From: a virus
Reading direction: 5' to 3' (one strand)
DNA length: 34,507 nt
Virus record (IMG/VR): IMGVR_UViG_3300042391_000071
Location: 1 to 34,507 of that record
In this document: piece after piece, positions 13,723 through 20,536 of the stretch
Layout: every line of letters begins with the position of its first letter
How positions within the stretch are numbered: position 1 is the stretch's first letter
Made by a program: the position numbers and the translations under genes
The notes under the pieces: model-generated
The model's input: the letters and a program-made list of their open reading frames with translations, nothing else
The model's database searches: none
Told to the model about the DNA's origin: nothing

Positions 13723-14457
13723 ATGGCAAAAGACCCGGCATTTTTATTTTACCCAGGCGACTATGTTAGTGGCACAATGGGAATGACATTTGAAGAAAAA
13801 GGAGCATATATGGACTTGCTTATGCTTCAATTCAATCGAGGGCATATGAACACTCATATGATACAACATACGGTTGGTCACTTGTGGGAGCAAGTGAAAT
13901 GCAAGTTTATACAAGATGATGAAGGTTTATGGTACAATGTCAGGCTTGATGTTGAGAAGGAAAAGCGTAAAACCTTTACAGAATCAAGGCGAAACAATAT
14001 AAAACCTAAAAACAAACCAAAAGATGAACCCTCATATGAAACGCATATGAAACCTCATATGAAGCCTCATATGGAAAATGTAAATGAAAATATAAATATA
14101 GATATAATTAATAATAAAAGTAAGTGTAGTTTTGAAGAGGTTTACGAATATATGGCAATCCGGATAGGAACAGAACAGGCTAAGGTAGAAGCCGAAAAAT
14201 TTGTAAATTACTACACGAGCAACGGGTGGAGAGTAGGTAAGAACCCTATGAAAAGTTGGCAACACGCAGTAAATAATTGGATAACAAACGCTAAACAATA
14301 TGCAAAAGGAACTTCAAATAATCAACGAAAACTTGATAAGCACGAACTCGAAAACCTTAAAAACTACAACTTTATCTACTCTACTTCCTACGGAGCAGGA
14401 GATTATGACCGCATTTTCGGGGGAGAGAGTCCGGAATCTAAACTCTATCATATTTAA
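13723..14457 (+). CDS. DUF1376 (YdaU-like) replication initiator/replisome organiser candidate
   Basis: This 244-residue protein begins with FLFYPGDYVSGTMGMTFEEK, then GAYMDLLMLQFNRGHM, the hallmark of DUF1376 phage proteins encoded with helicase loaders. These are thought to be winged-helix initiators that bind the origin. The middle (residues about 87-130) is a low-complexity linker with THMKPHMKPHMEN, encoded by an iteron-like repeat, then an Asn/Ile-rich stretch from AT-rich DNA. The C-terminal part (AEKFVNYYTSNGWRVGKNPM, KSWQHAVNNW) is a motif seen in phage replication proteins. There is no Shine-Dalgarno; the ATG abuts the terminator T tract. Confidence 0.78.
   Translation: MAKDPAFLFYPGDYVSGTMGMTFEEKGAYMDLLMLQFNRGHMNTHMIQHTVGHLWEQVKCKFIQDDEGLWYNVRLDVEKEKRKTFTESRRNNIKPKNKPKDEPSYETHMKPHMKPHMENVNENINIDIINNKSKCSFEEVYEYMAIRIGTEQAKVEAEKFVNYYTSNGWRVGKNPMKSWQHAVNNWITNAKQYAKGTSNNQRKLDKHELENLKNYNFIYSTSYGAGDYDRIFGGESPESKLYHI
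14030..14120 (+). other. Putative replication origin: iterons plus AT-rich element inside the initiator gene
   Basis: Four near-direct repeats with the core CCTCATATGAA lie with their CATATG centres at 14033, 14044, 14056 and 14068 (11, 12 and 12 bases apart). Two more CATATG copies lie 12 bases apart at 13843 and 13855 in the same gene. The repeats are followed at once by about 47 bases that are almost only A and T (14074-14120). Iterons next to an AT-rich unwinding element inside the initiator gene is the arrangement of the lambda origin in gene O. Confidence 0.55.
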
Positions 14458-15058
14458 TCAAAACCTTATTTATTTGATGCAGCTTGTAGGCATTAACAAT
14501 CCTGGCGAAGTTAAGTTAGCGATTTTAGAGGATTGGATAAGAACTCAATACGGAGGCTTTACAATAAACGAGGTTAAAGTAGCGTTTAAGCAAATGGTAG
14601 CTAATGACTTCATAGACCATTACCAAAATTTTAGCCCGGCTTATTTTAGTCAGGTTATGGATAGATACAAGAAAAAAGCAAACGAAGTACGCAAAATGAT
14701 ACCACAGGAACGAGAACAAGCAATACCACATTTGACTGATTTAGAGATAATTGATTACAGTTACCAGGAGTATAAAGTTTTAGAAAATAGAACTTTTGAC
14801 AAATTGTTTAACCCTTTATCAGTATTTACAAAGCTGCATAATTCTGGCATTAAGACTTGGTCAAAAGAAGACGGAGCAGTTGCTAAAAAGAAACTAATGG
14901 AAATCATTAACTACAAGGCTAATAAAATGGATATAATCAGCGCAAAGCAGTACAGAGACGAATGGACTGAACAATGGTTAAAGAACCAAGCACGAGCCGT
15001 AGCCGTAGCTTTATTTTTTGAGGAACAAATTTTACAAAACAAAACCACATTCAAATGA
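14405..15058 (+). CDS. Putative replication protein downstream of the initiator (helicase-loader position)
   Basis: From the ATG at 14405 this is 217 residues. An earlier in-frame ATG at 14300 gives 252 but would overlap the upstream gene by 158 bases; GGAG precedes the chosen ATG by five bases. It contains LMQLVGINNPGEVKLAILED, YGGFTINEVKVAFKQM and FSPAYFSQVMDRY, a pattern common to Bacteroidetes phage proteins next to initiators. No Walker motif is visible, so it is not a clear DnaC-type ATPase. A helicase-loading or primosome role is inferred from position. Confidence 0.6.
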   Translation: MTAFSGERVRNLNSIIFNQNLIYLMQLVGINNPGEVKLAILEDWIRTQYGGFTINEVKVAFKQMVANDFIDHYQNFSPAYFSQVMDRYKKKANEVRKMIPQEREQAIPHLTDLEIIDYSYQEYKVLENRTFDKLFNPLSVFTKLHNSGIKTWSKEDGAVAKKKLMEIINYKANKMDIISAKQYRDEWTEQWLKNQARAVAVALFFEEQILQNKTTFK

Positions 15059-15810
15059 CACATGGAAGTTTATTTAGCGGAATAGGTGGCTTTGATTTAG
15101 CAGCAGAATGGTGCGGATGGGAAAACGTATTTCATTGCGAATTCGATAATGAAAAAATTAAACATCTTAAAAAAAACTTCCCAAAATCTATATCTTATGG
15201 AGACATTACCCAAACAGATTTCTCTATTTACAGAGGAAAAATCGATATCCTTACAGGAGGCTTCCCTTGCCAAGATGCAAGTATTGCAAAGCAACACGGT
15301 AAAGGTCAGCAAGGGTTACAAGGTGGCAGAACAAAGCTCTTTTATGAAATGTGCAGAGCAATCAATGAAATTAGACCAAAGTTTATTGTTGCCGAGAACG
15401 TATCAAATATTCTTAAAACTAACAGAGGGGAAGACTTTACAGCAATACTCACCGAATTATCCTCAATGGGGTATAATGCAGAATGGAGAATTTGTAGAGC
15501 GTCAGAAATCGGTGCGCCCCATCACCGTGCAAGGTTGTATTTGGTTGCTTACCCCATTAGCATCAGATTATTACCGAAACAAACTTTCTTTTCCTATGTA
15601 TCAGAAGAGACATCACCGTTCACCTGGAAGCCTTCCGGAACAGTTGTACAGATTAGTAGGGGCTATTCCTGGAATACTGAACCCCCAATTTTATGCTTGG
15701 ATAATGGGTTACCCACTAAATTGGTTACAAGACAGTTACACGGATACGGAAACGCAATAGTACCACAGATAGCTTATAGAATTTTCAAAAGTATTTCTCA
15801 ATATCAATAA
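15055..15810 (+). CDS. dcm: DNA cytosine-5 methyltransferase (Dcm family)
   Basis: This 251-residue protein has the ordered motifs of C5 methyltransferases: motif I SLFSGIGGFDLA (residues 5-16), motif IV GGFPCQD with catalytic Cys72, motif VI AENVSNI, motif VIII GAPHHRARLYLVA, and motif X HGYGNAIVPQIAYRIF near the end. The enzyme transfers a methyl group from SAM to C5 of cytosine, probably shielding phage DNA from host restriction. The target-recognition region is short. The ATG overlaps the upstream stop by four bases. A second long open frame lies inside it (15149-15760). Confidence 0.92.
   Translation: MTHGSLFSGIGGFDLAAEWCGWENVFHCEFDNEKIKHLKKNFPKSISYGDITQTDFSIYRGKIDILTGGFPCQDASIAKQHGKGQQGLQGGRTKLFYEMCRAINEIRPKFIVAENVSNILKTNRGEDFTAILTELSSMGYNAEWRICRASEIGAPHHRARLYLVAYPISIRLLPKQTFFSYVSEETSPFTWKPSGTVVQISRGYSWNTEPPILCLDNGLPTKLVTRQLHGYGNAIVPQIAYRIFKSISQYQ
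15149..15760 (+). CDS. Overlapping gene nested in the cytosine methyltransferase (+1 frame)
   Basis: A 203-residue open frame lies entirely within the methyltransferase gene. Its second half is not random: YSPNYPQWGIMQNGEFVERQ, WLLTPLASDY, RHHRSPGSLPEQLY and GILNPQFYAWIMGYPLNWLQ. I know this order of phrases (PxWGMMxNG, LLPTPxASD, GSLxE, LNPxFxEWMMGFPxxW) from proteins annotated beside or within phage cytosine methyltransferases. Upstream, EASLAKMQVLQ also fits their N-terminal half. The host frame keeps motifs VIII and X over the same bases. It could be an accessory or target-recognition protein. Translation is not proven, and the first 60 residues may be shadow. Confidence 0.5.
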   Translation: MKKLNILKKTSQNLYLMETLPKQISLFTEEKSISLQEASLAKMQVLQSNTVKVSKGYKVAEQSSFMKCAEQSMKLDQSLLLPRTYQIFLKLTEGKTLQQYSPNYPQWGIMQNGEFVERQKSVRPITVQGCIWLLTPLASDYYRNKLSFPMYQKRHHRSPGSLPEQLYRLVGAIPGILNPQFYAWIMGYPLNWLQDSYTDTETQ

Positions 15811-15830
15811 GTTTAGTATAGTTTTGTATT

Positions 15831-16136
15831 ATGACCGCAAACGAATTAACCAAAGAAGCAATAAAGACCTTAAACAAAAACGGGTGCTTTGTATGGCGCA
15901 ATAACAATTTAGCGGTTAGAGGTAGAACGTTTATAGGACTTAAAGGAGTTCCAGATGTTGTTGGCTTCCACACACAAACAGGAGTAGCAGTATACTGCGA
16001 GACCAAAGCCATAGGAGATAAACTCAGCAGCTATCAAATAGCATTTTTAAACTTAGCAAAAACTTCAAATTGTTTCTGCTACATAGCAACCGAAGAGAAC
16101 GGCAAATTAACCTTAAAAGAATATGAACAAGAATAG
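15831..16136 (+). CDS. VRR-NUC domain nuclease (PD-(D/E)XK superfamily)
   Basis: This 101-residue protein is a minimal VRR-NUC domain: GVPDVVGFHTQTGVAVYCETKAIGDKLSSYQ, with catalytic Asp in GxPDV, Glu-x-Lys in CETKA, and the following SSYQIAFLNLAK helix. Such stand-alone phage nucleases cleave branched or structured DNA, much like Holliday-junction resolvases, and may resolve replication intermediates before packaging. It overlaps the next gene by 14 bases. Confidence 0.87.
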   Translation: MTANELTKEAIKTLNKNGCFVWRNNNLAVRGRTFIGLKGVPDVVGFHTQTGVAVYCETKAIGDKLSSYQIAFLNLAKTSNCFCYIATEENGKLTLKEYEQE

Positions 16137-16599
16137 CATCATATTAGAACTTTGGGAGAGCCGAGAATTAAAGGAAGCAATAGATAAAATGCAGCCGGAA
16201 GACCTGCGAGAAGATTTAAGAAGTGAACTATTTAAGGTGCTATGCGAAATGGATGAGGAACGCATAATCGATATGCGAAAAAGAAACGTATTAAAGTTCT
16301 ACTTGGTTCGCACTATGATTAACATGATGCAAAGTAATACTAGCCAATTTTATAGGACTTACAGGAAGCCATTAGAAGTTGAGTTAATAGTACACGATAG
16401 AGACGAGGACTTGCTTAACAAAGTAGAAGATGAGTTATCTAAGATGCACTGGTACAAAGCCGAACTTTTAAGGGTGTACGCTATCAAGCATAACTGCAAC
16501 GCTAAGGAACTAAGCAGAGTTACCGGCATACCTTATATGTCAATACACAGGGAACTTAAACTAACTAAACGAGAACTTAAAAAACAATTACGCAAATGA
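16123..16599 (+). CDS. Sigma factor-like transcription protein
   Basis: This 158-residue protein has an N-terminal helical part (ILELWESRELKEAIDKMQPE, LREDLRSELFKVLCEMDEER, VLKFYLVRTMINMMQS) resembling the start of a sigma-70 type region 2. A C-terminal helix-turn-helix (NAKELSRVTGIPYMSIHREL, then KLTKRELKKQLRK) is like region 4. Similar proteins in Bacteroidetes phages are annotated as sigma-70 family factors. It is a good candidate for switching RNA polymerase to late promoters. It could instead be a plain DNA-binding regulator. Confidence 0.65.
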   Translation: MNKNSIILELWESRELKEAIDKMQPEDLREDLRSELFKVLCEMDEERIIDMRKRNVLKFYLVRTMINMMQSNTSQFYRTYRKPLEVELIVHDRDEDLLNKVEDELSKMHWYKAELLRVYAIKHNCNAKELSRVTGIPYMSIHRELKLTKRELKKQLRK

Positions 16600-16829
16600 T
16601 AATTATAGCAGCGATATGCTTTGCAATATTCTTTGTAGAGATACACCAATTTCATAGGAAGTGGAAACTAGATTTTAAGCCTTTTAGCTGCACAAGTTGT
16701 TTAGCAGCTTGGACAGGATTAGGTTTATATTTACTACCTGCAATATGTACCGATGTTATTGCGTTTGTATTTATACCGGGAGTGGCAGCACCTTTACTAT
16801 CTAAACTAATGTGGAACTTATGGAAATAG
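16596..16829 (+). CDS. Small membrane protein with CxxC motif (DUF1360-like)
   Basis: This 77-residue protein has an N-terminal hydrophobic segment (MIIIAAICFAIFFVEI), a basic loop, FSCTSCLAAWTGLGLYLLPA with a CxxC at the membrane edge, and a further hydrophobic end (VIAFVFIPGVAAPLLSKLMW). PFSCTSCLAAW resembles the CPxCxxFW signature of DUF1360 membrane proteins. Its role is unknown. It has ATGA-type junctions on both sides. Confidence 0.6.
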   Translation: MIIIAAICFAIFFVEIHQFHRKWKLDFKPFSCTSCLAAWTGLGLYLLPAICTDVIAFVFIPGVAAPLLSKLMWNLWK

Positions 16830-17065
16830 AACACAGAAAATTCTTAGATGATAACGTTGGTAATTGGCACACAGTCCAGAATGGTTATGTGCGTAATATT
16901 GATTTAGACATCTTAAAAATGTACGAGCATATTTACCGGAAGTATATGAGTGCAGATTTTATCTTAACAGTATGGTGCGGTAATTGTATATTCGATATGA
17001 TTAAACGCTTGTATACTTGGTACGAAGAACAACCAAAACCTAAACGTAATGCAAAGAGTAATTAA
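16820..17065 (+). CDS. Hypothetical protein
   Basis: This 81-residue protein starts at ATG 16820 (MEIEHRKFLDDNVGNWHTVQ); a GTG nine bases earlier is less likely. Its central phrase ADFILTVWCGNCIFDMIKRLY carries a CxxC, and the C terminus is Lys/Pro-rich. It lies between the membrane protein and the PP-loop gene and overlaps both. I have seen similar small proteins beside this enzyme in Bacteroidetes phages but know no function. Confidence 0.6.
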   Translation: MEIEHRKFLDDNVGNWHTVQNGYVRNIDLDILKMYEHIYRKYMSADFILTVWCGNCIFDMIKRLYTWYEEQPKPKRNAKSN

Positions 17066-17753
17066 TTTTAGCGGTGGCAAGACTTCTGCTTATATGACTA
17101 TCCAAGAATATAAGCCGGGAGATATAGTATTGTTCTGCGATACTATGAGGGAACACCCTAAGACCTATAAATTTATTAATGACTTTGAGGCTTTTGAAAA
17201 TATACCCGTAACAAGAATAAGTTATGAAGGTGGCTTTACTGGAATGTTAAAAAAGAATAAAGCCTTACCTAATCAGTTCAAAAGATTTTGCACAATAGAA
17301 TTAAAGATTAAAACTGCTAAAAGATATTTAAGAAGCATAGGAGTTAGAGAATTTGAAAACTTAGTAGGGTTTAGATTTGACGAACCAATGCGAGTTAGCA
17401 GACGCACTCAAAGATTTAAGAAGGTACACGATAAGTTTCCTTTGTTTGAAAACAAGGTTACTAAACAAATGGTAAATGAGTATTGGAGCAAAAAGCCTTA
17501 CACTTTGGAAATACCTTCTATATTAGGCAACTGTACTTTGTGTTTTATGAAAGGTAAAAACGCTATCTTAGCAATATTGAGGGAGTTCCCAGAACTTGCA
17601 GACGAATGGATAAATGACGAAAAGAATAGCAAATACACTTACTTTAACGGAGTAACAATAGAAACGCTTAAAAGTATATCACAAAATAACTTGTTTAAGG
17701 AATTTGATTTAGATAACATAAACCCTGCGTATGACTGCGCTTGTACTACTTAA
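17049..17753 (+). CDS. PP-loop ATPase of the PAPS reductase family
   Basis: This 234-residue protein has the PP-loop FSGGKTSAYM (Ser8-Met16) near the N terminus, which binds and adenylates with ATP. Further phrases are FCDTMREHPKTYKFI, FKRFCTIELKIK and FDEPMRVSR, and a cysteine block GNCTLCFMKGKN plus a C-terminal CACTT. The cysteines could hold an Fe-S cluster or thiolate. Family members reduce PAPS, or move sulfur or other groups onto nucleic acids (as DndC does). No dnd partners are present, so DNA phosphorothioation is unsupported. The substrate is unknown. Confidence 0.8.
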   Translation: MQRVINFSGGKTSAYMTIQEYKPGDIVLFCDTMREHPKTYKFINDFEAFENIPVTRISYEGGFTGMLKKNKALPNQFKRFCTIELKIKTAKRYLRSIGVREFENLVGFRFDEPMRVSRRTQRFKKVHDKFPLFENKVTKQMVNEYWSKKPYTLEIPSILGNCTLCFMKGKNAILAILREFPELADEWINDEKNSKYTYFNGVTIETLKSISQNNLFKEFDLDNINPAYDCACTT

Positions 17754-17755
17754 CT

Positions 17756-18235
17756 ATGGCTAACTTTATCCACCCTACCGCTATTATAGGCGATAACGTA
17801 ATTATCGGAGATGGCAACTACATCGGAGCTTATTGTATTATAGGAGACCCTGCCGAACATAAGAAGTTCTGGCAAAAAGAAAAAGGCAAAGTTTACATAG
17901 GAGATAACAATGTTATTACAGGACTTGTAACAATAGATGCAGGAACGGAGATAGATACCTTTATAGGCAATAATTGTTTTATAATGAAACACGCACACAT
18001 CGGACACGATTGTACTATTTTAGACAATGTTACTATAAGCTGCGGAGCAAAAATAGGTGGGCATTCTATTATTGACAAAGGTGCTAACATAGGACTAAAC
18101 GCAGTTCTACATCAATTTGCAAACGTAGGAGAAAATTGTATGATAGGTGCAAGTGCTTTTGTAAAAGGAGATGCAAAACCAAATACTAAATACGCAGGAG
18201 TACCGGCAAGGGAAATCGGCTCAAACATAAGATAA
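17756..18235 (+). CDS. Left-handed beta-helix acyltransferase (LpxA/hexapeptide family)
   Basis: From ATG 17756 this is 159 residues; a TTG start 15 bases earlier lies inside the preceding gene and is less likely. It has repeated hexapeptides such as IHPTAIIGDNVIIGDGNYIG and IGNNCFIMKHAHIGHDC, with the catalytic-type His in KHAHIGH. The layout matches LpxA/LpxD-type enzymes that acylate UDP-sugars. With the two following glycosyltransferases it forms a sugar-modification cassette, perhaps altering host surface polysaccharide to block superinfection or decorating phage components. The DNA is not obviously different from its neighbours. Confidence 0.88.
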   Translation: MANFIHPTAIIGDNVIIGDGNYIGAYCIIGDPAEHKKFWQKEKGKVYIGDNNVITGLVTIDAGTEIDTFIGNNCFIMKHAHIGHDCTILDNVTISCGAKIGGHSIIDKGANIGLNAVLHQFANVGENCMIGASAFVKGDAKPNTKYAGVPAREIGSNIR

Positions 18236-18822
18236 TGAATGCAATAATCTACTTAAACTATAAAGATGTAAACATAAATACATTGTTTCATAATATTAAA
18301 AATGCAGGTAAGCATATAGATTTTATTAGCATAATTAATGAAACAGGTATATCTTATGCAATTAACAAAGGGTTAAGGCATTTTAACTATGACTATATTG
18401 ACTATGTTACTATAATGGGTAATGATATTTTAGAACCTGATAATTGGTTGCAAATTAGAAATGACTTTTTACAAGACAAAACTATTGGTATTTGTTCTAT
18501 TCCTTTAGATAGTATGAGTAATGACACGTCTGATTTAATTGGCAACCTTACTATAACAAAAGAAACTATAAATAAAATTGGCGCATTTAATGAAGAACTT
18601 GACCCATACGGAGCAATAGATTTAGATTATTGTACAAGATGCAGGGCAGCAGGTTTGCATACAAAATACATTAAAGAATATATCGCAAATCATATTGAGC
18701 AAAATAGCATTGATGCTTATGGTTACAATAAAAATGAATTAATACAAAAGACATGGAGTTTGCATAGCAATAATGTATCTGGTTATACTAATGGCAATAA
18801 AACATATTATATAAACTTATGA
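18235..18822 (+). CDS. Glycosyltransferase, family 2-like (GT-A)
   Basis: This 195-residue protein is short for a GT2 enzyme. Key phrases are ISYAINKGLRHFNYDYI (the usual NxGxxxA region), VTIMGNDILEPDNWL in place of the DxD block, and GAFNEELDPYGAIDLDYCTR, the acceptor-side block with EE and LD acids. It transfers a sugar from a nucleotide donor. It starts in a one-base overlap with the acyltransferase stop and ends overlapping the next gene by four bases, so the three are co-translated. Confidence 0.75.
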   Translation: MNAIIYLNYKDVNINTLFHNIKNAGKHIDFISIINETGISYAINKGLRHFNYDYIDYVTIMGNDILEPDNWLQIRNDFLQDKTIGICSIPLDSMSNDTSDLIGNLTITKETINKIGAFNEELDPYGAIDLDYCTRCRAAGLHTKYIKEYIANHIEQNSIDAYGYNKNELIQKTWSLHSNNVSGYTNGNKTYYINL

Positions 18823-19814
18823 AAATACTTTGTATAACTTCTGCTAACTCAGGTGTAGGCTTCCACAGGATAATGATGCCAATAGTACACATGGAAAAAG
18901 AGTATGCGCTTATCACAGACGTACTTAATGATGAGTTATTAGAGCAGGGGTGGGATATTGTGCTAATGAACAGAATGCTGAACGAGATAGATGCAAAGCA
19001 AATGGACACTTGGCGCACTAAGTACGGCTTTAAGTTGGTAGTAGATAATGATGATTATTGGGAACTTAGCGAAAGCCATTTGTTGTATTCAAGATACAAG
19101 CTCAATAACATACCTAAACTGATTACTGATTATTTAGAAGTTGCAGACCTTTGCACCTGCACCCACGAAAGACTAGCAGCAGAGATAAGCACATACAGTA
19201 AAAACGTTCACATCTTACCAAACGCTTTACCTTATGGAGACGAGCAATTTAGAGATGAGAAACTACAAAGCGACAAGGTTCGGTTATTCTGGTCAGGCAG
19301 CGGAACACACGAACGAGACCTTGATTTAATTAGACACCCTTTTAAAAGGTTGCAAGGTATGAATATAAGAACTGTGATAGCCGGGTACAACGATGGCGAA
19401 AAGCCGATATGGGATAAAATGATAGACGCCTTTACTTGCGGACTAAAACTTAACCCTACTATTTACAACTATGCAAAGGTTACAGAATATATGGGAGCTT
19501 ACACAGATAGCGACATTTCAATCATACCTCTGGTAGATAACAAGTTTAACGCTATGAAGTCAAATCTTAAAGTATTAGAAACGGCTGCAAAAAAGAATCC
19601 TGCCGTTGTTAGTTATGTCAATCCTTACTTAGATATGCCGGTACATTACGTTAAAAGTCAAAAGGATTGGTATAAGCATATCAAAGATTTAGTTAATGAT
19701 GAGCAGATGCGAAAGGAAAGCGGAGATAAACTATTTGAGTTTTGCAAAAAGACCTATAACTTTGAGGAGATAAATTTAGACCGAAAGTATATTTATAGTA
19801 AACTATGCCAGTAA
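18819..19814 (+). CDS. Glycosyltransferase, GT-B fold (GT1/GT4-like)
   Basis: This 331-residue protein has an N-terminal Rossmann half (MKILCITSANSGVGFHRIMM, LVVDNDDYWELS), a hinge with HILPNALPYGDEQF, and a C-terminal half with RLFWSGSGTHERDLDLI, IRTVIAGYNDG and DISIIPLVDNKFNAMKSNLK. The last block corresponds to the donor-binding ExxxxxxxK region of GT4 enzymes. It is likely the second sugar transferase of the cassette. The substrate is unknown. Confidence 0.8.
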   Translation: MKILCITSANSGVGFHRIMMPIVHMEKEYALITDVLNDELLEQGWDIVLMNRMLNEIDAKQMDTWRTKYGFKLVVDNDDYWELSESHLLYSRYKLNNIPKLITDYLEVADLCTCTHERLAAEISTYSKNVHILPNALPYGDEQFRDEKLQSDKVRLFWSGSGTHERDLDLIRHPFKRLQGMNIRTVIAGYNDGEKPIWDKMIDAFTCGLKLNPTIYNYAKVTEYMGAYTDSDISIIPLVDNKFNAMKSNLKVLETAAKKNPAVVSYVNPYLDMPVHYVKSQKDWYKHIKDLVNDEQMRKESGDKLFEFCKKTYNFEEINLDRKYIYSKLCQ

Positions 19815-20227
19815 TTAAATGCTCAAACGGAAAATATAGGATTGGTAACGGAGGCTGCGTGTACGAAACCGAAGAGAAAGCTATGCAAGTTTGGAAGGCT
19901 ATCCTGGCAGGTGGCAAGTTCGCTGATAGCTATACCGATTACCCAGAGAGTGCAACTAATAACGCAAAGAGGGCAATAGAATGGGCAGAGAAAAATGGTT
20001 GGGGTTCTTGTGGCGAAGCAACCGGCAAAGCAAGAGCAAGACAATTAGCAAACAAAGAGCCGATAAGCAGAGACACTATTGCTCGTATGGCTTCATTCAA
20101 AAGACATCAGCAGCATAAAGATGTACCTTATAGCGAAGGTTGTGGCGGTCTTATGTGGGATGCTTGGGGTGGCACTAGCGGAGTTGAGTGGGCTATTAAC
20201 AAACTAAAAGAAATAGACGGAAAATAA
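19805..20227 (+). CDS. Conserved phage protein with a domain often fused to capsid or protease proteins
   Basis: In this 140-residue protein the C-terminal block (NNAKRAIEWAEKNGWGSCGE, ATGKARARQLANKEPISRDT, IARMASFKRHQQHKDV, DAWGGTSGVEWAINKLKEID) is a recognisable phage domain. It usually occurs attached to prohead-protease or minor-head proteins. The N terminus (VIKCSNGKYRIGNGGCVYET) looks like a small beta unit. Here it stands alone, upstream of packaging genes and far from the head genes. Its function is unknown, probably head-related. Confidence 0.6.
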   Translation: MPVIKCSNGKYRIGNGGCVYETEEKAMQVWKAILAGGKFADSYTDYPESATNNAKRAIEWAEKNGWGSCGEATGKARARQLANKEPISRDTIARMASFKRHQQHKDVPYSEGCGGLMWDAWGGTSGVEWAINKLKEIDGK

Positions 20228-20281
20228 TTTTCATAGTTAAATTTTTAATTATTAATCAACGGAAAATTTAATGGGGAAGCT

Positions 20282-20536
20282 ATGAAAAAACACACGCAAC
20301 TTTATTTGCAGGGGATGGGGTATAAAAAAACTGACTTCATTCCCTGTGAAGTGTGTGGCTCACAAGCGGTAGATGTGCATCATATAGAGGCGAGAGGTAT
20401 GGGTGGCACAAATGAGAAGGACACAATAGAAAACCTGATGGGACTTTGTAGGAAGTGCCACATAGAATACGGAGACAAAAAACAATATAAAGAGTTCCTA
20501 AAAGATATACACGCAAAGAATTATGGCAAAGATTAA
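20282..20536 (+). CDS. HNH endonuclease associated with packaging
   Basis: This 84-residue HNH protein has CEVCGSQAVDVHHIEARGMG, NLMGLCRKCH and EYGDKK. CxxC, HH, Asn and CxxCH form the zinc-stabilised beta-beta-alpha metal nuclease core. Small HNH proteins encoded a few genes before the terminase stimulate terminase cleavage in HK97-type phages. A 54-base gap, AT-rich with no clear promoter, precedes it, and GGGGAAGC before the ATG may act as a ribosome site. Confidence 0.85.
   Translation: MKKHTQLYLQGMGYKKTDFIPCEVCGSQAVDVHHIEARGMGGTNEKDTIENLMGLCRKCHIEYGDKKQYKEFLKDIHAKNYGKD

Noticed and set aside
14300-14404. Earlier ATG for the putative helicase-loader-position protein
   Set aside because: It would overlap the initiator gene by 158 bases and add a Ser/Thr-rich segment that looks like shadow; ATG 14405 has a purine-rich GGAG just upstream. 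The longer form remains possible.
15819-15826. TAGTTTTG, a formal match to the TAnnTTTG promoter box before the VRR-NUC gene
   Set aside because: It lies only four bases before the ATG, so transcription would start inside the coding region, and no TTG/TTTG stands about 19 bases upstream.
17762-17771. TTATCCACC, eight of nine bases of a DnaA box
   Set aside because: It is a single copy inside the acyltransferase coding sequence, with no neighbouring boxes or AT-rich stretch.
20228-20281. Possible promoter or terminator before the packaging HNH gene
   Set aside because: The gap is AT-rich with a long-loop AATTTTC/GAAAATT repeat but has no TAnnTTTG box and no compact hairpin with a T tract.
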